From assembly GCA_964422785.1 (NCBI GenBank), contig CAYRCJ010000002.1, positions 1 through 39,675 on the forward strand: a stretch of 39,675 bases of DNA, written 5' to 3'. The DNA is from CAYRCJ01 sp964422785 (GTDB lineage Bacteria > Patescibacteriota > Minisyncoccia > UBA11713 > 2-01-FULL-45-33). Each line of letters starts with the position of its first letter. The first letter of the stretch is position 1. Made by a program: the position numbers and the translations under genes. The notes below the pieces were generated by a model, which had not been told where the DNA came from, did not search any database, and worked only from the letters and a program-made list of their open reading frames with translations. This document shows positions 22,487 to 30,932 of the stretch, one piece after another.

Positions 22487-22588
22487 TATTCAGTAATTAT
22501 ACACAAGGTAAAAATAAATTGTTTTCAAAAAATCATTGTCAGATAAAACGTTTTTCTTTATACACATAACCACAACGCTAATAATAAT
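22487..22588. promoter_or_regulatory. dnaA-dnaN spacer with two DnaA boxes, candidate origin
   Basis: Two identical DnaA boxes TTATACACA lie at 22497-22505 and 22558-22566, both matching consensus TTATNCACA and in the same orientation, 61 bp apart. The sequence between is strongly A/T-rich (AAAAATAAATTGTTTTCAAAA). A third near match (TAACCACAA) follows. This fits an origin beside dnaA, though two boxes in 100 bp is a small set. Confidence 0.55.
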
Positions 22589-23707
22589 ATGAAATTTACA
22601 TGTTTAGTTAAAAATATAAGAGAAGCGATAAGTGTCGCGGAAAGGAACACTGCCAAAAATCAAACACTGCCTATTTTAAATTCAATATTTTTATCTGCCG
22701 AAAATAACAAAATAAAAATAAGGGCTACTAATTTAGAAACTGCCATAGAAATTAATTTTTCTTCCAAAGTGGAATCTTCCGGGAATGTCGTGGTGCCGGC
22801 AAAAAGCATAAGCGCTTTTTTGGCCAATATAGGAGATGAAAATATAGTATTTCAAAACCAAAAAGATAATTTGTTAATAAAAACATCAAAAACCCAAACG
22901 GTAATTAAAGGGTATCAACCGGAAGATTTTCCTATTTTTCCAAAAATTGAGTCCAATAACTATATAAATCTCAATAGTTACGATTTAAAAGACGCTTTTT
23001 CAGGAGTTGTTATTGCTTCCAGTATATCGGACATAAAACCTGAACTGGCTAGCGTTTGTCTTAAAATTTTTAAAAACAGCATAAAATTCATAGCGACGGA
23101 CTCTTTTAGGCTCGCAGAAAAGACGCTTCCCCTTAAAAACGCGTACAATAACTCTTTATCCTTAATGTTGATTCCTCAAAAATCAATTATGGAAATATTA
23201 AGAATTATTGAAAAACCTCTTTCCGGAAAAGATGAGGATATAAAAATTAGTTTCAATAAAAATCAGTTTATTATACAAAATAACAATATTTGTTTTATTT
23301 CCAGGCTGACAGAAGGAGTATTTCCTGATTATGAACAAATTATTCCTAAGAATTTTAAAACAGAAGCTGTGGCAAAATCCCAAGACATAGTCAATCATAT
23401 AAAGCTAAGCAGTGTTTTTGTCGGAAGACTTAATGATCTTAATTTAAAATTTAATATCCAAAAAAAATCTATATCTTTTTACTCTTCAAACCCTGATATT
23501 GGAGAACATATGTCAGAGGTGGAAACTGTTATACAGGGAGAAGATATCAGCGCTAAATATAACTGGAAATATTTAGCTGATGGAATTTCTCAGTTAAAAT
23601 CAGAGTATGTTGTATTTAGTTTAAGCGGAGATCAGACGCCTCTGCTGATAAAAGGAAAGGGGGATAACAGTTATCTTTATCTTATTATGCCTATGAGAGG
23701 CATCTAA
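22589..23707 (+). CDS. dnaN: DNA polymerase III sliding clamp (beta subunit)
   Basis: The 372-aa protein forms the ring that holds replicative polymerase on DNA. The sequence shows three topologically similar domains of about 120 residues each, beginning MKFTCLVKNIREAISVAERN. The N-terminal signature KNQTLPILNSIFLSAENNKIKIRATNLETAIEI is present, and it ends with the family's C-terminal segment PLLIKGKGDNSYLYLIMPMRGI (family ...P..M.R). The length and position after dnaA are normal. It ends four bases inside the convergent penicillin-binding protein gene. Confidence 0.96.
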   Translation: MKFTCLVKNIREAISVAERNTAKNQTLPILNSIFLSAENNKIKIRATNLETAIEINFSSKVESSGNVVVPAKSISAFLANIGDENIVFQNQKDNLLIKTSKTQTVIKGYQPEDFPIFPKIESNNYINLNSYDLKDAFSGVVIASSISDIKPELASVCLKIFKNSIKFIATDSFRLAEKTLPLKNAYNNSLSLMLIPQKSIMEILRIIEKPLSGKDEDIKISFNKNQFIIQNNNICFISRLTEGVFPDYEQIIPKNFKTEAVAKSQDIVNHIKLSSVFVGRLNDLNLKFNIQKKSISFYSSNPDIGEHMSEVETVIQGEDISAKYNWKYLADGISQLKSEYVVFSLSGDQTPLLIKGKGDNSYLYLIMPMRGI

Positions 23708-26193
23708 GTCTGGTTAATATTTATTTCTATTGATTTTTCCGTAGTATTGTTTACTTTATCATAAATCTTAATTTTAAGATTTATTGTCTGATAATTTTGT
23801 AAAATTTTGTCAGATAATCTGAAACCAAATTCAAAAGGGGATTTTTTTATAGATCCCAAATATTGGTCATTCAGAAAATAATCCAATTGCGTTATTTCAT
23901 ATGAATTTACAATTTCCGGCCGTATAAAAATAATATCGTTTTTGTTGTAAGAGTTTTTTTGAGGAATAATATCAATATTGTTAATCACAGGCATTTTATT
24001 TGGTATGTGGACATTGTCATAATCTTTCGGTTCAACACTGACGTCTTTATCTTGGAGGCCGTTGGTTAAGGCCCATTCTCTGACCTTTGCTTCCCAATTT
24101 TTAAATTGTGGATCCGCTGAAGGATCGATTGGAGCGTCTCCAAGAGGATTATCTTTATTCAACCAAAAAAGTATGGAATGAACTTGTTGGATAACTTTTT
24201 TCTCCTGAGATTCTTTTGGTGTGTATTCTGTGGCCAGTTTTCCGGAAACTTGATCGATTATATATTCTATTCCGCCGCGCCATTCCCCTCGGAGAACCGG
24301 TTTTGGTTCCTGAAGCGGGTCCGGAGGCATAAACTCTTCTTGAGGCAATCTTGTCAGGGCGTAGTCCATAATTTCATGCCACATCGGCGCAACTATAAAT
24401 CCCGCCACTTTTTTTGCCATAGGAGTATTATCATTATTTCCTGCCCAGGCTCCTATGGTAATAGAGGGGGTGTAGCCTATGACCCAAGCGTCTCTATAAT
24501 CATTCGTGGTGCCTGTTTTTGCGGCAACTTCTCTTCCCGGAAAATGAAGTATAGGAAATTCTCCGGCACGGGCTTTGTCATCCGATAAAACATCGCTTAT
24601 GGTTCTGGCAATATTTTTATCTATAACTTCTGTTGAGTTTAATTCCGGCTCAAAAACAGTTTTTCCATTGGCATCCTCCACCTTTAGAATCTCCCTGTAG
24701 TTATTTCTGACTCCGTCATCAGCAAATACCCCATAAGCGGAAGTTAATTCCAAAGGAGACACCTCGCCGCCTCCTAAGACCAAAGTAAGCCCGTATCTTT
24801 CAGGATCATTTAAAGAAGTAATTCCAAAATCCTTTGCTGTTCTTAAGGAATCAGCTATTCCCGCGAGATATAAGACTTTTACTGACGGCACATTTAGAGA
24901 CTGAGCAATAGATTCCCTTAGCGTAATAGGCCCGCGGAATTTTTCGTCGAAATTTTGCGGATGATAACACTTATCTTCTTTGTTATCCGGTATTACCCCT
25001 GCCGGAGGCGCTCCATCCGGAGAACAGGAAGGATTAAATTCTGTAGGCACATCAAAGAGAACAGTATCAGGAGTGTAGCCTTTTTTGAAAGCGGTAGCAT
25101 AAACAAACGGTTTAAATGATGATCCGGGCTGGCGATGCGCCGTCGCCACATTAAAGTTGCCGTCTATTTTTTGATCGAAATAATCACGGGAGCCTACCAT
25201 AGACAACACGTCTCCGGTTTTTGGATCAATGGCAACCACAGCTTCATTTTTAGCATTAAAGTTTTTTTCATTTATATCGGCGTATTTTTTTACAGTCTCT
25301 TCTGATTTTTGTTCGAGATCGGCGTCTAGGGTAGTTGTTACTTTGAAGCCGCCCTGCTCCACTACATCTTGCCCGAACATTTCATCCAGTTTTTGTTTTA
25401 CTTCCAAGACGAAATGAGGGGCTATTATTCCCTGGGCTCTATTGGGAGTAAAGACAACTTTTTCTTTTTTTCCGTTGTCATATTCCTCACTCGAAATAAA
25501 TCCCAAATCTTTCATTTTGTTTAAAGCGAAATCAACCCGCTCTTCCAATTTATCTTTATTTTTTCCATAAGGAGAATAAAAGCTTGTGGCGCGCGGCAAG
25601 GCGGCCAAATAAACAGATTCGCGCAATGTCAGATCTTTGGCGTTTTTTCCAAAGAAGGTTTCCGCGGCCGCTTCTACCCCATAAGCGCCGTTGCCGTACG
25701 GTATCTGATTCAGATAAAGATTTAGTATTTCATCTTTTGAATATTGATTTTCTACTTTAAGCGCCAAAACCAACTCCTTCACTTTTCTTATAATAGTTTT
25801 TTGAGAGGTCAAAAAAACATTTTTAACCAATTGCTGGGTAATAGTTGATCCGCCTTGAACTGAGCCGCCTGTGAGGGTGTCAAAAAACAGCGCTCTTAGT
25901 ATCGAAAAGGGCCTGACTCCGTAATGGCTGTAGAATGTATCGTCTTCCAGGGCGATAGTGGCGTTTTTTACATTTCTGGGAATTTCGTCAAAAGGAACAA
26001 CGGTCCTTTTTTCTGTTCCATGGATATCATATAACAGCACCTGGCCGGTCCTATCATAAATTTTTGTGGACTGAGCCACTTTCCGTTCATTTAGATTATT
26101 TAGGTTCGGCAAATTGATCGATGAGACAAGATAAATTGCCACGCCTGCAGAAACTAAAATTATGAGACTCGAAAAAAGTATCACTCTTTTCAT
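23704..26193 (-). CDS. Class A penicillin-binding protein (bifunctional glycosyltransferase/transpeptidase)
   Basis: The 829-aa enzyme polymerises and cross-links peptidoglycan outside the membrane. The anchor is at residues about 5-27. The glycosyltransferase domain (family GT51) shows IALEDDTFYSHYGV with the catalytic glutamate, then GGSTITQQLVKN and KDEILNLYLNQIPYGNGAYGVEAAA. The transpeptidase domain shows the active-site SxxK in RQPGSSFKPFVYA, SLN (SQSLNVPSVK) and KTG in AAKTGTTNDYRDAW. About 100 residues at the C-terminus (INNIDIIPQKNSYNKNDIIFIRPEIV ... KIYDKVNNTTEKS) look like an extra Ig/FN3-like domain. A TATAAT box lies seven bases before the ATG on its strand. It is convergent with dnaN and divergent from tyrS. 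Confidence 0.93.
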   Translation of the reverse strand: MKRVILFSSLIILVSAGVAIYLVSSINLPNLNNLNERKVAQSTKIYDRTGQVLLYDIHGTEKRTVVPFDEIPRNVKNATIALEDDTFYSHYGVRPFSILRALFFDTLTGGSVQGGSTITQQLVKNVFLTSQKTIIRKVKELVLALKVENQYSKDEILNLYLNQIPYGNGAYGVEAAAETFFGKNAKDLTLRESVYLAALPRATSFYSPYGKNKDKLEERVDFALNKMKDLGFISSEEYDNGKKEKVVFTPNRAQGIIAPHFVLEVKQKLDEMFGQDVVEQGGFKVTTTLDADLEQKSEETVKKYADINEKNFNAKNEAVVAIDPKTGDVLSMVGSRDYFDQKIDGNFNVATAHRQPGSSFKPFVYATAFKKGYTPDTVLFDVPTEFNPSCSPDGAPPAGVIPDNKEDKCYHPQNFDEKFRGPITLRESIAQSLNVPSVKVLYLAGIADSLRTAKDFGITSLNDPERYGLTLVLGGGEVSPLELTSAYGVFADDGVRNNYREILKVEDANGKTVFEPELNSTEVIDKNIARTISDVLSDDKARAGEFPILHFPGREVAAKTGTTNDYRDAWVIGYTPSITIGAWAGNNDNTPMAKKVAGFIVAPMWHEIMDYALTRLPQEEFMPPDPLQEPKPVLRGEWRGGIEYIIDQVSGKLATEYTPKESQEKKVIQQVHSILFWLNKDNPLGDAPIDPSADPQFKNWEAKVREWALTNGLQDKDVSVEPKDYDNVHIPNKMPVINNIDIIPQKNSYNKNDIIFIRPEIVNSYEITQLDYFLNDQYLGSIKKSPFEFGFRLSDKILQNYQTINLKIKIYDKVNNTTEKSIEININQT

Positions 26194-26244
26194 TTCGCTT
26201 ATTATAGAATATTTTTACGATTTATGGTAGAGTAAAAAATACCT

Positions 26245-27420
26245 ATGAAAATTGACGATAAAAAAATAGAAATTATCTTGGGAAGAGGAGTCAGCGAGAT
26301 TATAGATAAAGATCATTTAGAAAAATCTCTCAGATCTGGCGATAAACTCAGGATAAAATTCGGCGTTGATCCGACTTCGCCGGATTTGCATTTGGGACAC
26401 GCCGTACCACTAAGAAAATTAAAACAATTTCAAGATGCCGGCCACAAGATAGTTTTAATAATTGGAGATTTTACGGCGCAGATCGGCGACCCGTCTGAAC
26501 GGGAGAGCGAGCGAAAGCCGCTGACACAAAAAGAGGTTAACAGTAATTTAAAAAAATATTTAACCTTAGCAGGCAAGATCATCGATATAAAAAATACTGA
26601 AGTCCGCTATAATAGCGAATGGTTAGGTAAAAATCTGGAGATTTTTCTGGAAATTTCCAGATCCGGAACCATACAACAACTAATGCGCCGGGCTGATTTT
26701 AAAAAACGACTAAGTGCCGGAGGCGACATTACTTTTTTGGAAATATTATATCCTTTATTTCAGGGTTATGATTCTGTCGCTGTTAAGGCCGATGTTGAAA
26801 TAGGAGGGACTGACCAAAAGTTCAATCTGCTTATGGGGCGCCGGGTGCAGAGGCATTTTAAGGTCCCCGAGCAGGATGTTGTAACAGTTCCTTTGCTTGA
26901 AGGAACCGACGGAATACATAAAATGAGCAAAAGCCGCGGAAATTACGTAGCCTTGGATGAATCGCCGGAGAAAATGTTTGCGAATATTATGACCGTGCCC
27001 GACAAGTTAATAGAAAAGTATTTTAACTTGCTTACCGATTTGAGCTCTGAAGAAATCAGGGATGCTAAAAATAACTTGCCGCCATTTAAACAAAAAAATA
27101 AATTGGCTGTAGAAATAGTTTCCTTTCTGCACTCCAAGGGTTTGGCAGAGAAGGCCAGAGAAAATTTCGAAAAAAAGTTTTCCAAAAAAGAAATTCCGGA
27201 AGATTTAAAAGTATACAAAGCAAAAAATGGAGAAACTTGGATTGATTTTTTGGTTAAAAATAGATTTGTTACCTCAAAGTCCGAGGCCAAAAGATTAATT
27301 GAGGGCGGCGCGATAGATTTTGACGGACAGACAATTAAAAAATCAAATGATGAAATTAAAAAGAGCGGTGCCGCGAAAATAGGAAAGTCTAAGTTTGTTA
27401 AAATAGTCACTAAAGAATAA
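26245..27420 (+). CDS. tyrS: Tyrosyl-tRNA synthetase
   Basis: A 391-aa class I aminoacyl-tRNA synthetase that charges tRNA-Tyr. The HIGH motif reads HLGH (residues 49-52) within GVDPTSPDLHLGHAVPLRKL. KMSKS is at 226-230. GDFTAQIGDPS and EIGGTDQKFNLLMGRRVQ are typical of the TyrZ-like bacterial branch. The C-terminus is an S4 RNA-binding domain (DFLVKNRFVTSKSEAKRLIEGGAIDFDGQTI). Length is normal. A TAGAGT box sits ten bases before the ATG. A bidirectional terminator follows the stop. Confidence 0.95.
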   Translation: MKIDDKKIEIILGRGVSEIIDKDHLEKSLRSGDKLRIKFGVDPTSPDLHLGHAVPLRKLKQFQDAGHKIVLIIGDFTAQIGDPSERESERKPLTQKEVNSNLKKYLTLAGKIIDIKNTEVRYNSEWLGKNLEIFLEISRSGTIQQLMRRADFKKRLSAGGDITFLEILYPLFQGYDSVAVKADVEIGGTDQKFNLLMGRRVQRHFKVPEQDVVTVPLLEGTDGIHKMSKSRGNYVALDESPEKMFANIMTVPDKLIEKYFNLLTDLSSEEIRDAKNNLPPFKQKNKLAVEIVSFLHSKGLAEKARENFEKKFSKKEIPEDLKVYKAKNGETWIDFLVKNRFVTSKSEAKRLIEGGAIDFDGQTIKKSNDEIKKSGAAKIGKSKFVKIVTKE

Positions 27421-27421
27421 A

Positions 27422-27466
27422 TAAAATAAAGCAGTCCCGATAGTCATCGGGACTGCTTTATTTTAT
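27422..27466. terminator. Bidirectional terminator between tyrS and the acidic protein gene
   Basis: AAATAAAGCAGTCCCGAT - AGTC - ATCGGGACTGCTTTATTT gives an 18-bp perfect stem with T-runs on both strands. It serves tyrS on the plus strand and the gene at 27469 on the minus strand. Confidence 0.9.
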
Positions 27467-27468
27467 TC

Positions 27469-27663
27469 TTACTCTTCCAGATCAGATTCTAATTCCCAAG
27501 CATCAAGATTTTCTTCGTCTTCCTCTCCCTCAATCAAATCATCCCCCTCAAGTATTTTATCGTCTTCTGTTAATTTATCTTCGCCAGAAGGGGCGATCCC
27601 TTCGTCCATGTTTCCCGGTTTGTCATCGTCGGGTAACATTTTGTCTTCATCAAAATTTGCCAT
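27469..27663 (-). CDS. Small, very acidic protein
   Basis: A 64-aa protein in which nearly half of the residues are Asp or Glu (GEEDEENLDAWELESDLEE at the end) with almost no hydrophobic core, so it is probably disordered. No family is recognised. A TATAAA box lies about 12 bases upstream of its ATG, and it ends at a shared terminator, so it is a stand-alone unit. Short acidic proteins of this kind are common beside tyrS or rpoE-like genes but cannot be named. It might instead be a chance open frame, although its strand-specific promoter and terminator argue for a gene. Confidence 0.6.
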   Translation of the reverse strand: MANFDEDKMLPDDDKPGNMDEGIAPSGEDKLTEDDKILEGDDLIEGEEDEENLDAWELESDLEE

Positions 27664-27741
27664 ATATTTTTAATTTTTATAAGACCTTTTAACGGTTGCT
27701 TCAAAGGATAAAAAAGTTTGGTCGTAAAGGCAAATACACGG

Positions 27742-27761
27742 TGTGGATAAGTTATGGATAA
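27742..27761. promoter_or_regulatory. DnaA-box-like pair at the 3' end of ruvC
   Basis: TGTGGATAA (27742-27750) is the exact reverse complement of the DnaA box TTATCCACA. TATGGATAA (27753-27761) is a one-mismatch copy beside it in the same orientation, and overlaps the last ruvC codons. Whether it binds DnaA is unknown. Confidence 0.4.
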
Positions 27762-28243
27762 CTCCTTCTTACAAGTCCCGTTAAGGCCAGGGCGAGGGCG
27801 TCTGTTTCATCGTCCAAAAGCTTGTTTTTAGGTAGAATCATTGAGAATTTGAGCATCGAGGCGACACTCTCCTTACTCGCACGGCCGTATCCACACACCG
27901 CCATTTTTACCTCTGTAGGAGCAAACTCTACCAGTGGTATTCCGTGCCTTTCTGCCGCTAAAAGTATCACTCCGCGCACCTCTCCTATAGTTAAGGCTGT
28001 TTTTACGTTGGTGGCGAAAAACAGTTTTTCCACGCTTACAAAATCCGGGCGTTCTTTTTTGATCGTTTTTTCCAGAAATTCATAAATTTCCAGGAGCCTT
28101 TTACTTTTGGCATCCTTTTTTGAGGTCTGTTTGACGCCTGAGTCTATTCTGGCGATTTCTGAGCCGTTTTTTTCCACAATTCCCCAGCCGAGCCTTTCTA
28201 TGCCCGGATCAATGCCCATTGCCTTTGTTTTTTTTAGATCCAT
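27752..28243 (-). CDS. ruvC: Holliday junction resolvase RuvC
   Basis: The 163-aa endonuclease cuts Holliday junctions in recombination. It starts MGIDPGIERLGWGIVE with the first catalytic Asp (residue 12). VEKLFFATNVKTALTIGEVRGVILLAAE carries the catalytic Glu. The C-terminal DETDALALAL (family DAxDAxA) supplies the final acidic residues. Length is normal. Its start is three bases after the stop of the YebC gene; ruvA is not adjacent, and ruvB lies about 1.6 kb away on the same strand. Confidence 0.94.
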   Translation of the reverse strand: MDLKKTKAMGIDPGIERLGWGIVEKNGSEIARIDSGVKQTSKKDAKSKRLLEIYEFLEKTIKKERPDFVSVEKLFFATNVKTALTIGEVRGVILLAAERHGIPLVEFAPTEVKMAVCGYGRASKESVASMLKFSMILPKNKLLDDETDALALALTGLVRRSYP

Positions 28244-28246
28244 ACT

Positions 28247-28786
28247 CTAACCAAAAGAAATATTGGTATAAACTTCCTGAACGTCATCCTGATTATCCAG
28301 AGCTTCGAGCAGTTCCTCGATTTTTTTAGAGTCATCCGTGGAAGTTTCCATCGGGAATTTTGCCACAAAGTCTTTTCCTTGTTTGGAAAAAGCCCACATT
28401 GCCGAGCCTTGCTCTCCCAGTTTGGCATCATGCTCCTGCAGGATTTTTTTTATTTCATTTATAGTCCGGTTGGAATTGTCCGTTACGGCCGTGATGATGA
28501 GGGCGGATCCGGCCGGACCGTACACTTCATACAAAACTTCTTTCAGTTCAGAGGCGTCTTTTTCTTTGGCGCGGTCCATCGCGCGGGCGATGTTTTCCTG
28601 CGGCATGTTTGCCGCTTTCGCGTCCTCTATTGCGGAGGCAAGTTTATAATTTATTTTGGGATCCGGGCCGAGTTCTTTTACGGCAATAGTAATAAATCTG
28701 GAAAGTTTTGAAAAAATTTTTCCTTTTTTAGCGTCCGTTAAAGCTTTTTTATATTTAATTTGAGCCCATTTGCTGTGACCCGACAT
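28247..28786 (-). CDS. YebC/PmpR family protein, shortened
   Basis: The 179-aa protein begins MSGHSKWAQIKYKKALTDAKKGKIFSKLSRFI, the family hallmark, and includes NRTINEIKKILQEHDAKLGEQGSAMWAFSKQG. Normal family members have about 240 residues. Here the sequence passes from ...MWAFSKQGKDFVAKFP almost directly to KIEELLEALDNQDDVQEVYTNISF, so about 60 residues of domain 2/3 are missing in frame. YebC proteins bind DNA and/or act on translating ribosomes (recent work links them to relief of proline-related stalling). Its start overlaps the membrane protein gene by 32 bp, and it precedes ruvC as in many bacteria. Confidence 0.88.
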   Translation of the reverse strand: MSGHSKWAQIKYKKALTDAKKGKIFSKLSRFITIAVKELGPDPKINYKLASAIEDAKAANMPQENIARAMDRAKEKDASELKEVLYEVYGPAGSALIITAVTDNSNRTINEIKKILQEHDAKLGEQGSAMWAFSKQGKDFVAKFPMETSTDDSKKIEELLEALDNQDDVQEVYTNISFG

Positions 28787-29285
28787 TGGTTTGTGGCCTG
28801 GAGCTGTTGATTATTAAGTTCTTTGCCTCGTAGAAATTTGGAATTTCATTTATCTCAAAAGTTCGGTCGCCGGCGGTTTGTATTTTTAGATTTCCGTATT
28901 TCATGAGCGTTGCCATCATATTCGGTATTTCAACGGACACATCCTGTACTTTATCCAGCATAAATTCGGAAACCTCGCGGTTGAAAAGCCCTTTCTGGTT
29001 TATATCTATAATTCGTTGAGAAGTGATAATCCAAATGTCCAAATAGTAGTCGGCCCATAAGACAAATGACACCAAGACTATGACCATTAAATAAACGGAC
29101 AAAAAGAATTCGACATAAGAAATCGTCGTGTCGCTTATGCTTAGCGAGCCGTTCGCCAAAATAGTCGGCGCGGCCAACAAAGGGATTACCGCCAAAACAA
29201 AAGCTATGAGGAATTTCCACATTATAACTATCCAATGCCTATGGATCACCATCAAAACTTTTTCGTCATTTGAAAGATTAAGCAT
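28755..29285 (-). CDS. Membrane protein with a bacterial PH (bPH2, YdbT-like) domain
   Basis: A 176-aa protein with two membrane helices (about residues 21-42, IMWKFLIAFVLAVIPLLAAP, and 58-78, VEFFLSVYLMVIVLVSFVLW). A PH-like domain follows (YYLDIWIITSQRIIDINQKGLFNREVSEFMLDKVQDVSVEIPNMMATLMKYGNLKIQTAG). The W-I-I-T-x-x-R-I-I-x-I pattern followed by a Q-D-V motif is typical of the bPH2 family. Function is unknown. It overlaps YebC at its 3' end and is one base from the 67-aa membrane gene upstream. Confidence 0.8.
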   Translation of the reverse strand: MLNLSNDEKVLMVIHRHWIVIMWKFLIAFVLAVIPLLAAPTILANGSLSISDTTISYVEFFLSVYLMVIVLVSFVLWADYYLDIWIITSQRIIDINQKGLFNREVSEFMLDKVQDVSVEIPNMMATLMKYGNLKIQTAGDRTFEINEIPNFYEAKNLIINSSRPQTNVGSQQMGSN

Positions 29286-29286
29286 A

Positions 29287-29490
29287 TTAAATTTGACTTT
29301 GAAGGTTGTAAAGTAAAATTGCGGAAAATATGTTGAGGAAAATAGTCGCGATCAAAAATCCTCTCACAACCCAGGTGGCGTAGTTGTGGGGGAGAGTGTA
29401 TTCCTTAAAATGCCAAAGCACAGCCGATATAAAAAACCAGTATACGACCAAAAACAAAATATAAAGTATAACTCCAACCGTAAAAGTCAT
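29287..29490 (-). CDS. Small two-span membrane protein
   Basis: A 67-aa protein with two hydrophobic helices (residues about 4-25 and 44-63) joined by a charged loop (HFKEYTLPHNYATW). It follows the extended -10 TGCTAATAT by six bases, so its mRNA is probably leaderless, and it begins the 29490-27752 minus-strand operon. No family recognised. Confidence 0.65.
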   Translation of the reverse strand: MTFTVGVILYILFLVVYWFFISAVLWHFKEYTLPHNYATWVVRGFLIATIFLNIFSAILLYNLQSQI

Positions 29491-29592
29491 AAGACCATAT
29501 TAGCATTTTGAGAGAGCGCAGGCACTTGACTTAAGAACGTAAATATTATATGGATTATATTAGATCAAAAGCCATAAGAGGAGGGGTTCGCA

Positions 29593-29856
29593 ATGGATAC
29601 AGAAAAATTGCAGGATGTTTCTAAAAAAGCGTGGAACATTTTTTTCTTTTTTGTGTGCACTGCCGCAATGGGGACATTTTCTTTCATTCTTTTGCCGTTG
29701 ATAAGTCCATCATCCAAAGAAATGCCATTTATGGAACATTGGGCGATAGCGACGGCAGTTCTTTCTATATCTTTTCTTCCCCATTTAATCGGAGGAAGGG
29801 GCTGGTGTCCCATTTGTATGTTAACAGATAAAATTGAACGAAAACTTAGCGGCTAG
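29593..29856 (+). CDS. Small membrane protein with a CxxC motif
   Basis: An 87-aa plus-strand protein alone among minus-strand genes. AGGAGG lies eight bases upstream of its ATG, one of the few strong SD sites in the window. Two hydrophobic segments (AWNIFFFFVCTAAMGTFSFILLP and HWAIATAVLSISFLPHLIG) precede a C-terminal GWCPICML motif, a redox-active or metal-binding CPxC pattern. Its stop codon lies inside a terminator hairpin. A TTGACT at 29526-29531 may be its -35 box. It has the same 'promoter, SD, ORF, terminator' design as the cassette at 33924-34580. Function unknown. Confidence 0.65.
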   Translation: MDTEKLQDVSKKAWNIFFFFVCTAAMGTFSFILLPLISPSSKEMPFMEHWAIATAVLSISFLPHLIGGRGWCPICMLTDKIERKLSG

Positions 29857-29871
29857 TCCGCTAAGTTTTTT
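29841..29871 (+). terminator. Terminator of the 87-aa gene
   Basis: AACTTAGCGG (29843-29852), loop CTAGT (with the TAG stop codon), CCGCTAAGTT (29858-29867), then TTTT. Confidence 0.85.
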
Positions 29872-30904
29872 ATATCAATTTCTTCTGATGATTTTCTTTC
29901 TGTTTAAACCCTAAATGCTCGTAGGCGAGCGGAGTGGCCAAGCGGCCGCGGGTGGTGCGATCCAAAAGTCCTAATTGCATTAGATATGGCTCCGAAACTT
30001 CCTCGATTGTGTCTTCTTCTTCTCTTAATGACGCGGCGATAGTGTTTATTCCCACCGGCCCGCCCGAAAATTTATTTATTATTGTGTCTAAAATTTTTCT
30101 GTCCAAGTTATCAAGCCCCAAGTTATCTATTTCCAAAAGCTTCAAGGCTTCCTCCGCGATCGGCGCCGTTATTATGCCCACACCTTTAACTTCCGCGTAG
30201 TCACGGGCCCGTTTGAGCAGCCGGTTTGCGATTCTTGGTGTAAATCGCGAGCGGGAAGCGATAATCGGAATCGCTTCCGGATTTATTTTTACTCCCAAAA
30301 TTTTGGCTGAGCGGTCAATTATTTTTTCTATATCATTTTGAGTATAAAAATCGAGTCTGAAAGAGCCGCCGGAGAATCTTGATCTTAGGGGGGAGGAAAG
30401 CAGGGCCACTCGCGTTGTAGCGGCAATTATGGTAAAAGAGGGAAGCTCCAATTGTATGGCCCGAGCCGACGGTCCTTTGCCGATGATTATATCTAGAGAG
30501 CGATTTTCCATTGCCGGGTAAAGGATTTCCTCGATAAGCTTGTTTAGCCTGTGCGCCTCGTCTATAAATAGGACATCGTTTGGGGAGAGATTGGTTAAAA
30601 TTGAAGCTAAATCCCCAACTTTTTCTATAGCTGGCCCAGAAGTGATCTTAATCTGCGTGTTCATTTCTTTTGCCACCAAATGTGCCAAGGTTGTTTTCCC
30701 AAGACCGGCAGGGCCGTAAAACAATAGATGTTCTATGGGTTCTTTTCTTCTTTTGGCCGCCTCTATAAGGATTTTTAGGTTGTTTTTCAGCTTTTCTTGG
30801 CCGATATATTCGTTGAAAGAACTTGGACGCAAAGCCAAATCAAGCGATTTGTCCTCGCTTCTCTTTTTGGGCCCTATTACGTTTAAATCTTTGTCTATTG
30901 ACAT
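29870..30904 (-). CDS. ruvB: Holliday junction branch-migration motor RuvB
   Basis: The 344-aa AAA+ protein drives branch migration with RuvA. It begins with LDLALRPSSFNEYIGQEKLKNNL, then Walker A GPAGLGKTTLAH, Walker B FIDEAHRL, sensor 1 IAATTR and the arginine region LRSRFSGG. The C-terminal winged helix (GPVGINTIAASLREEEDTIEEVSEPYLMQLGLLDRTTRGR) is complete. The length is standard. It starts near 30904, close to the plus-strand promoter at 30898 on the opposite strand. Confidence 0.95.
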   Translation of the reverse strand: MSIDKDLNVIGPKKRSEDKSLDLALRPSSFNEYIGQEKLKNNLKILIEAAKRRKEPIEHLLFYGPAGLGKTTLAHLVAKEMNTQIKITSGPAIEKVGDLASILTNLSPNDVLFIDEAHRLNKLIEEILYPAMENRSLDIIIGKGPSARAIQLELPSFTIIAATTRVALLSSPLRSRFSGGSFRLDFYTQNDIEKIIDRSAKILGVKINPEAIPIIASRSRFTPRIANRLLKRARDYAEVKGVGIITAPIAEEALKLLEIDNLGLDNLDRKILDTIINKFSGGPVGINTIAASLREEEDTIEEVSEPYLMQLGLLDRTTRGRLATPLAYEHLGFKQKENHQKKLI

Positions 30905-30926
30905 TTTAATTTCTATTTGCTATAAT
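30898..30926 (+). promoter_or_regulatory. Perfect promoter of the 6S-like RNA
   Basis: TTGACA (30898-30903), 17-bp spacer, TGC-TATAAT (30921-30926). No plus-strand gene follows, only the hairpin RNA described next. It overlaps the ruvB start region on the opposite strand, so the two units may interfere. Confidence 0.8.
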
Positions 30927-30932
30927 ATGCTA

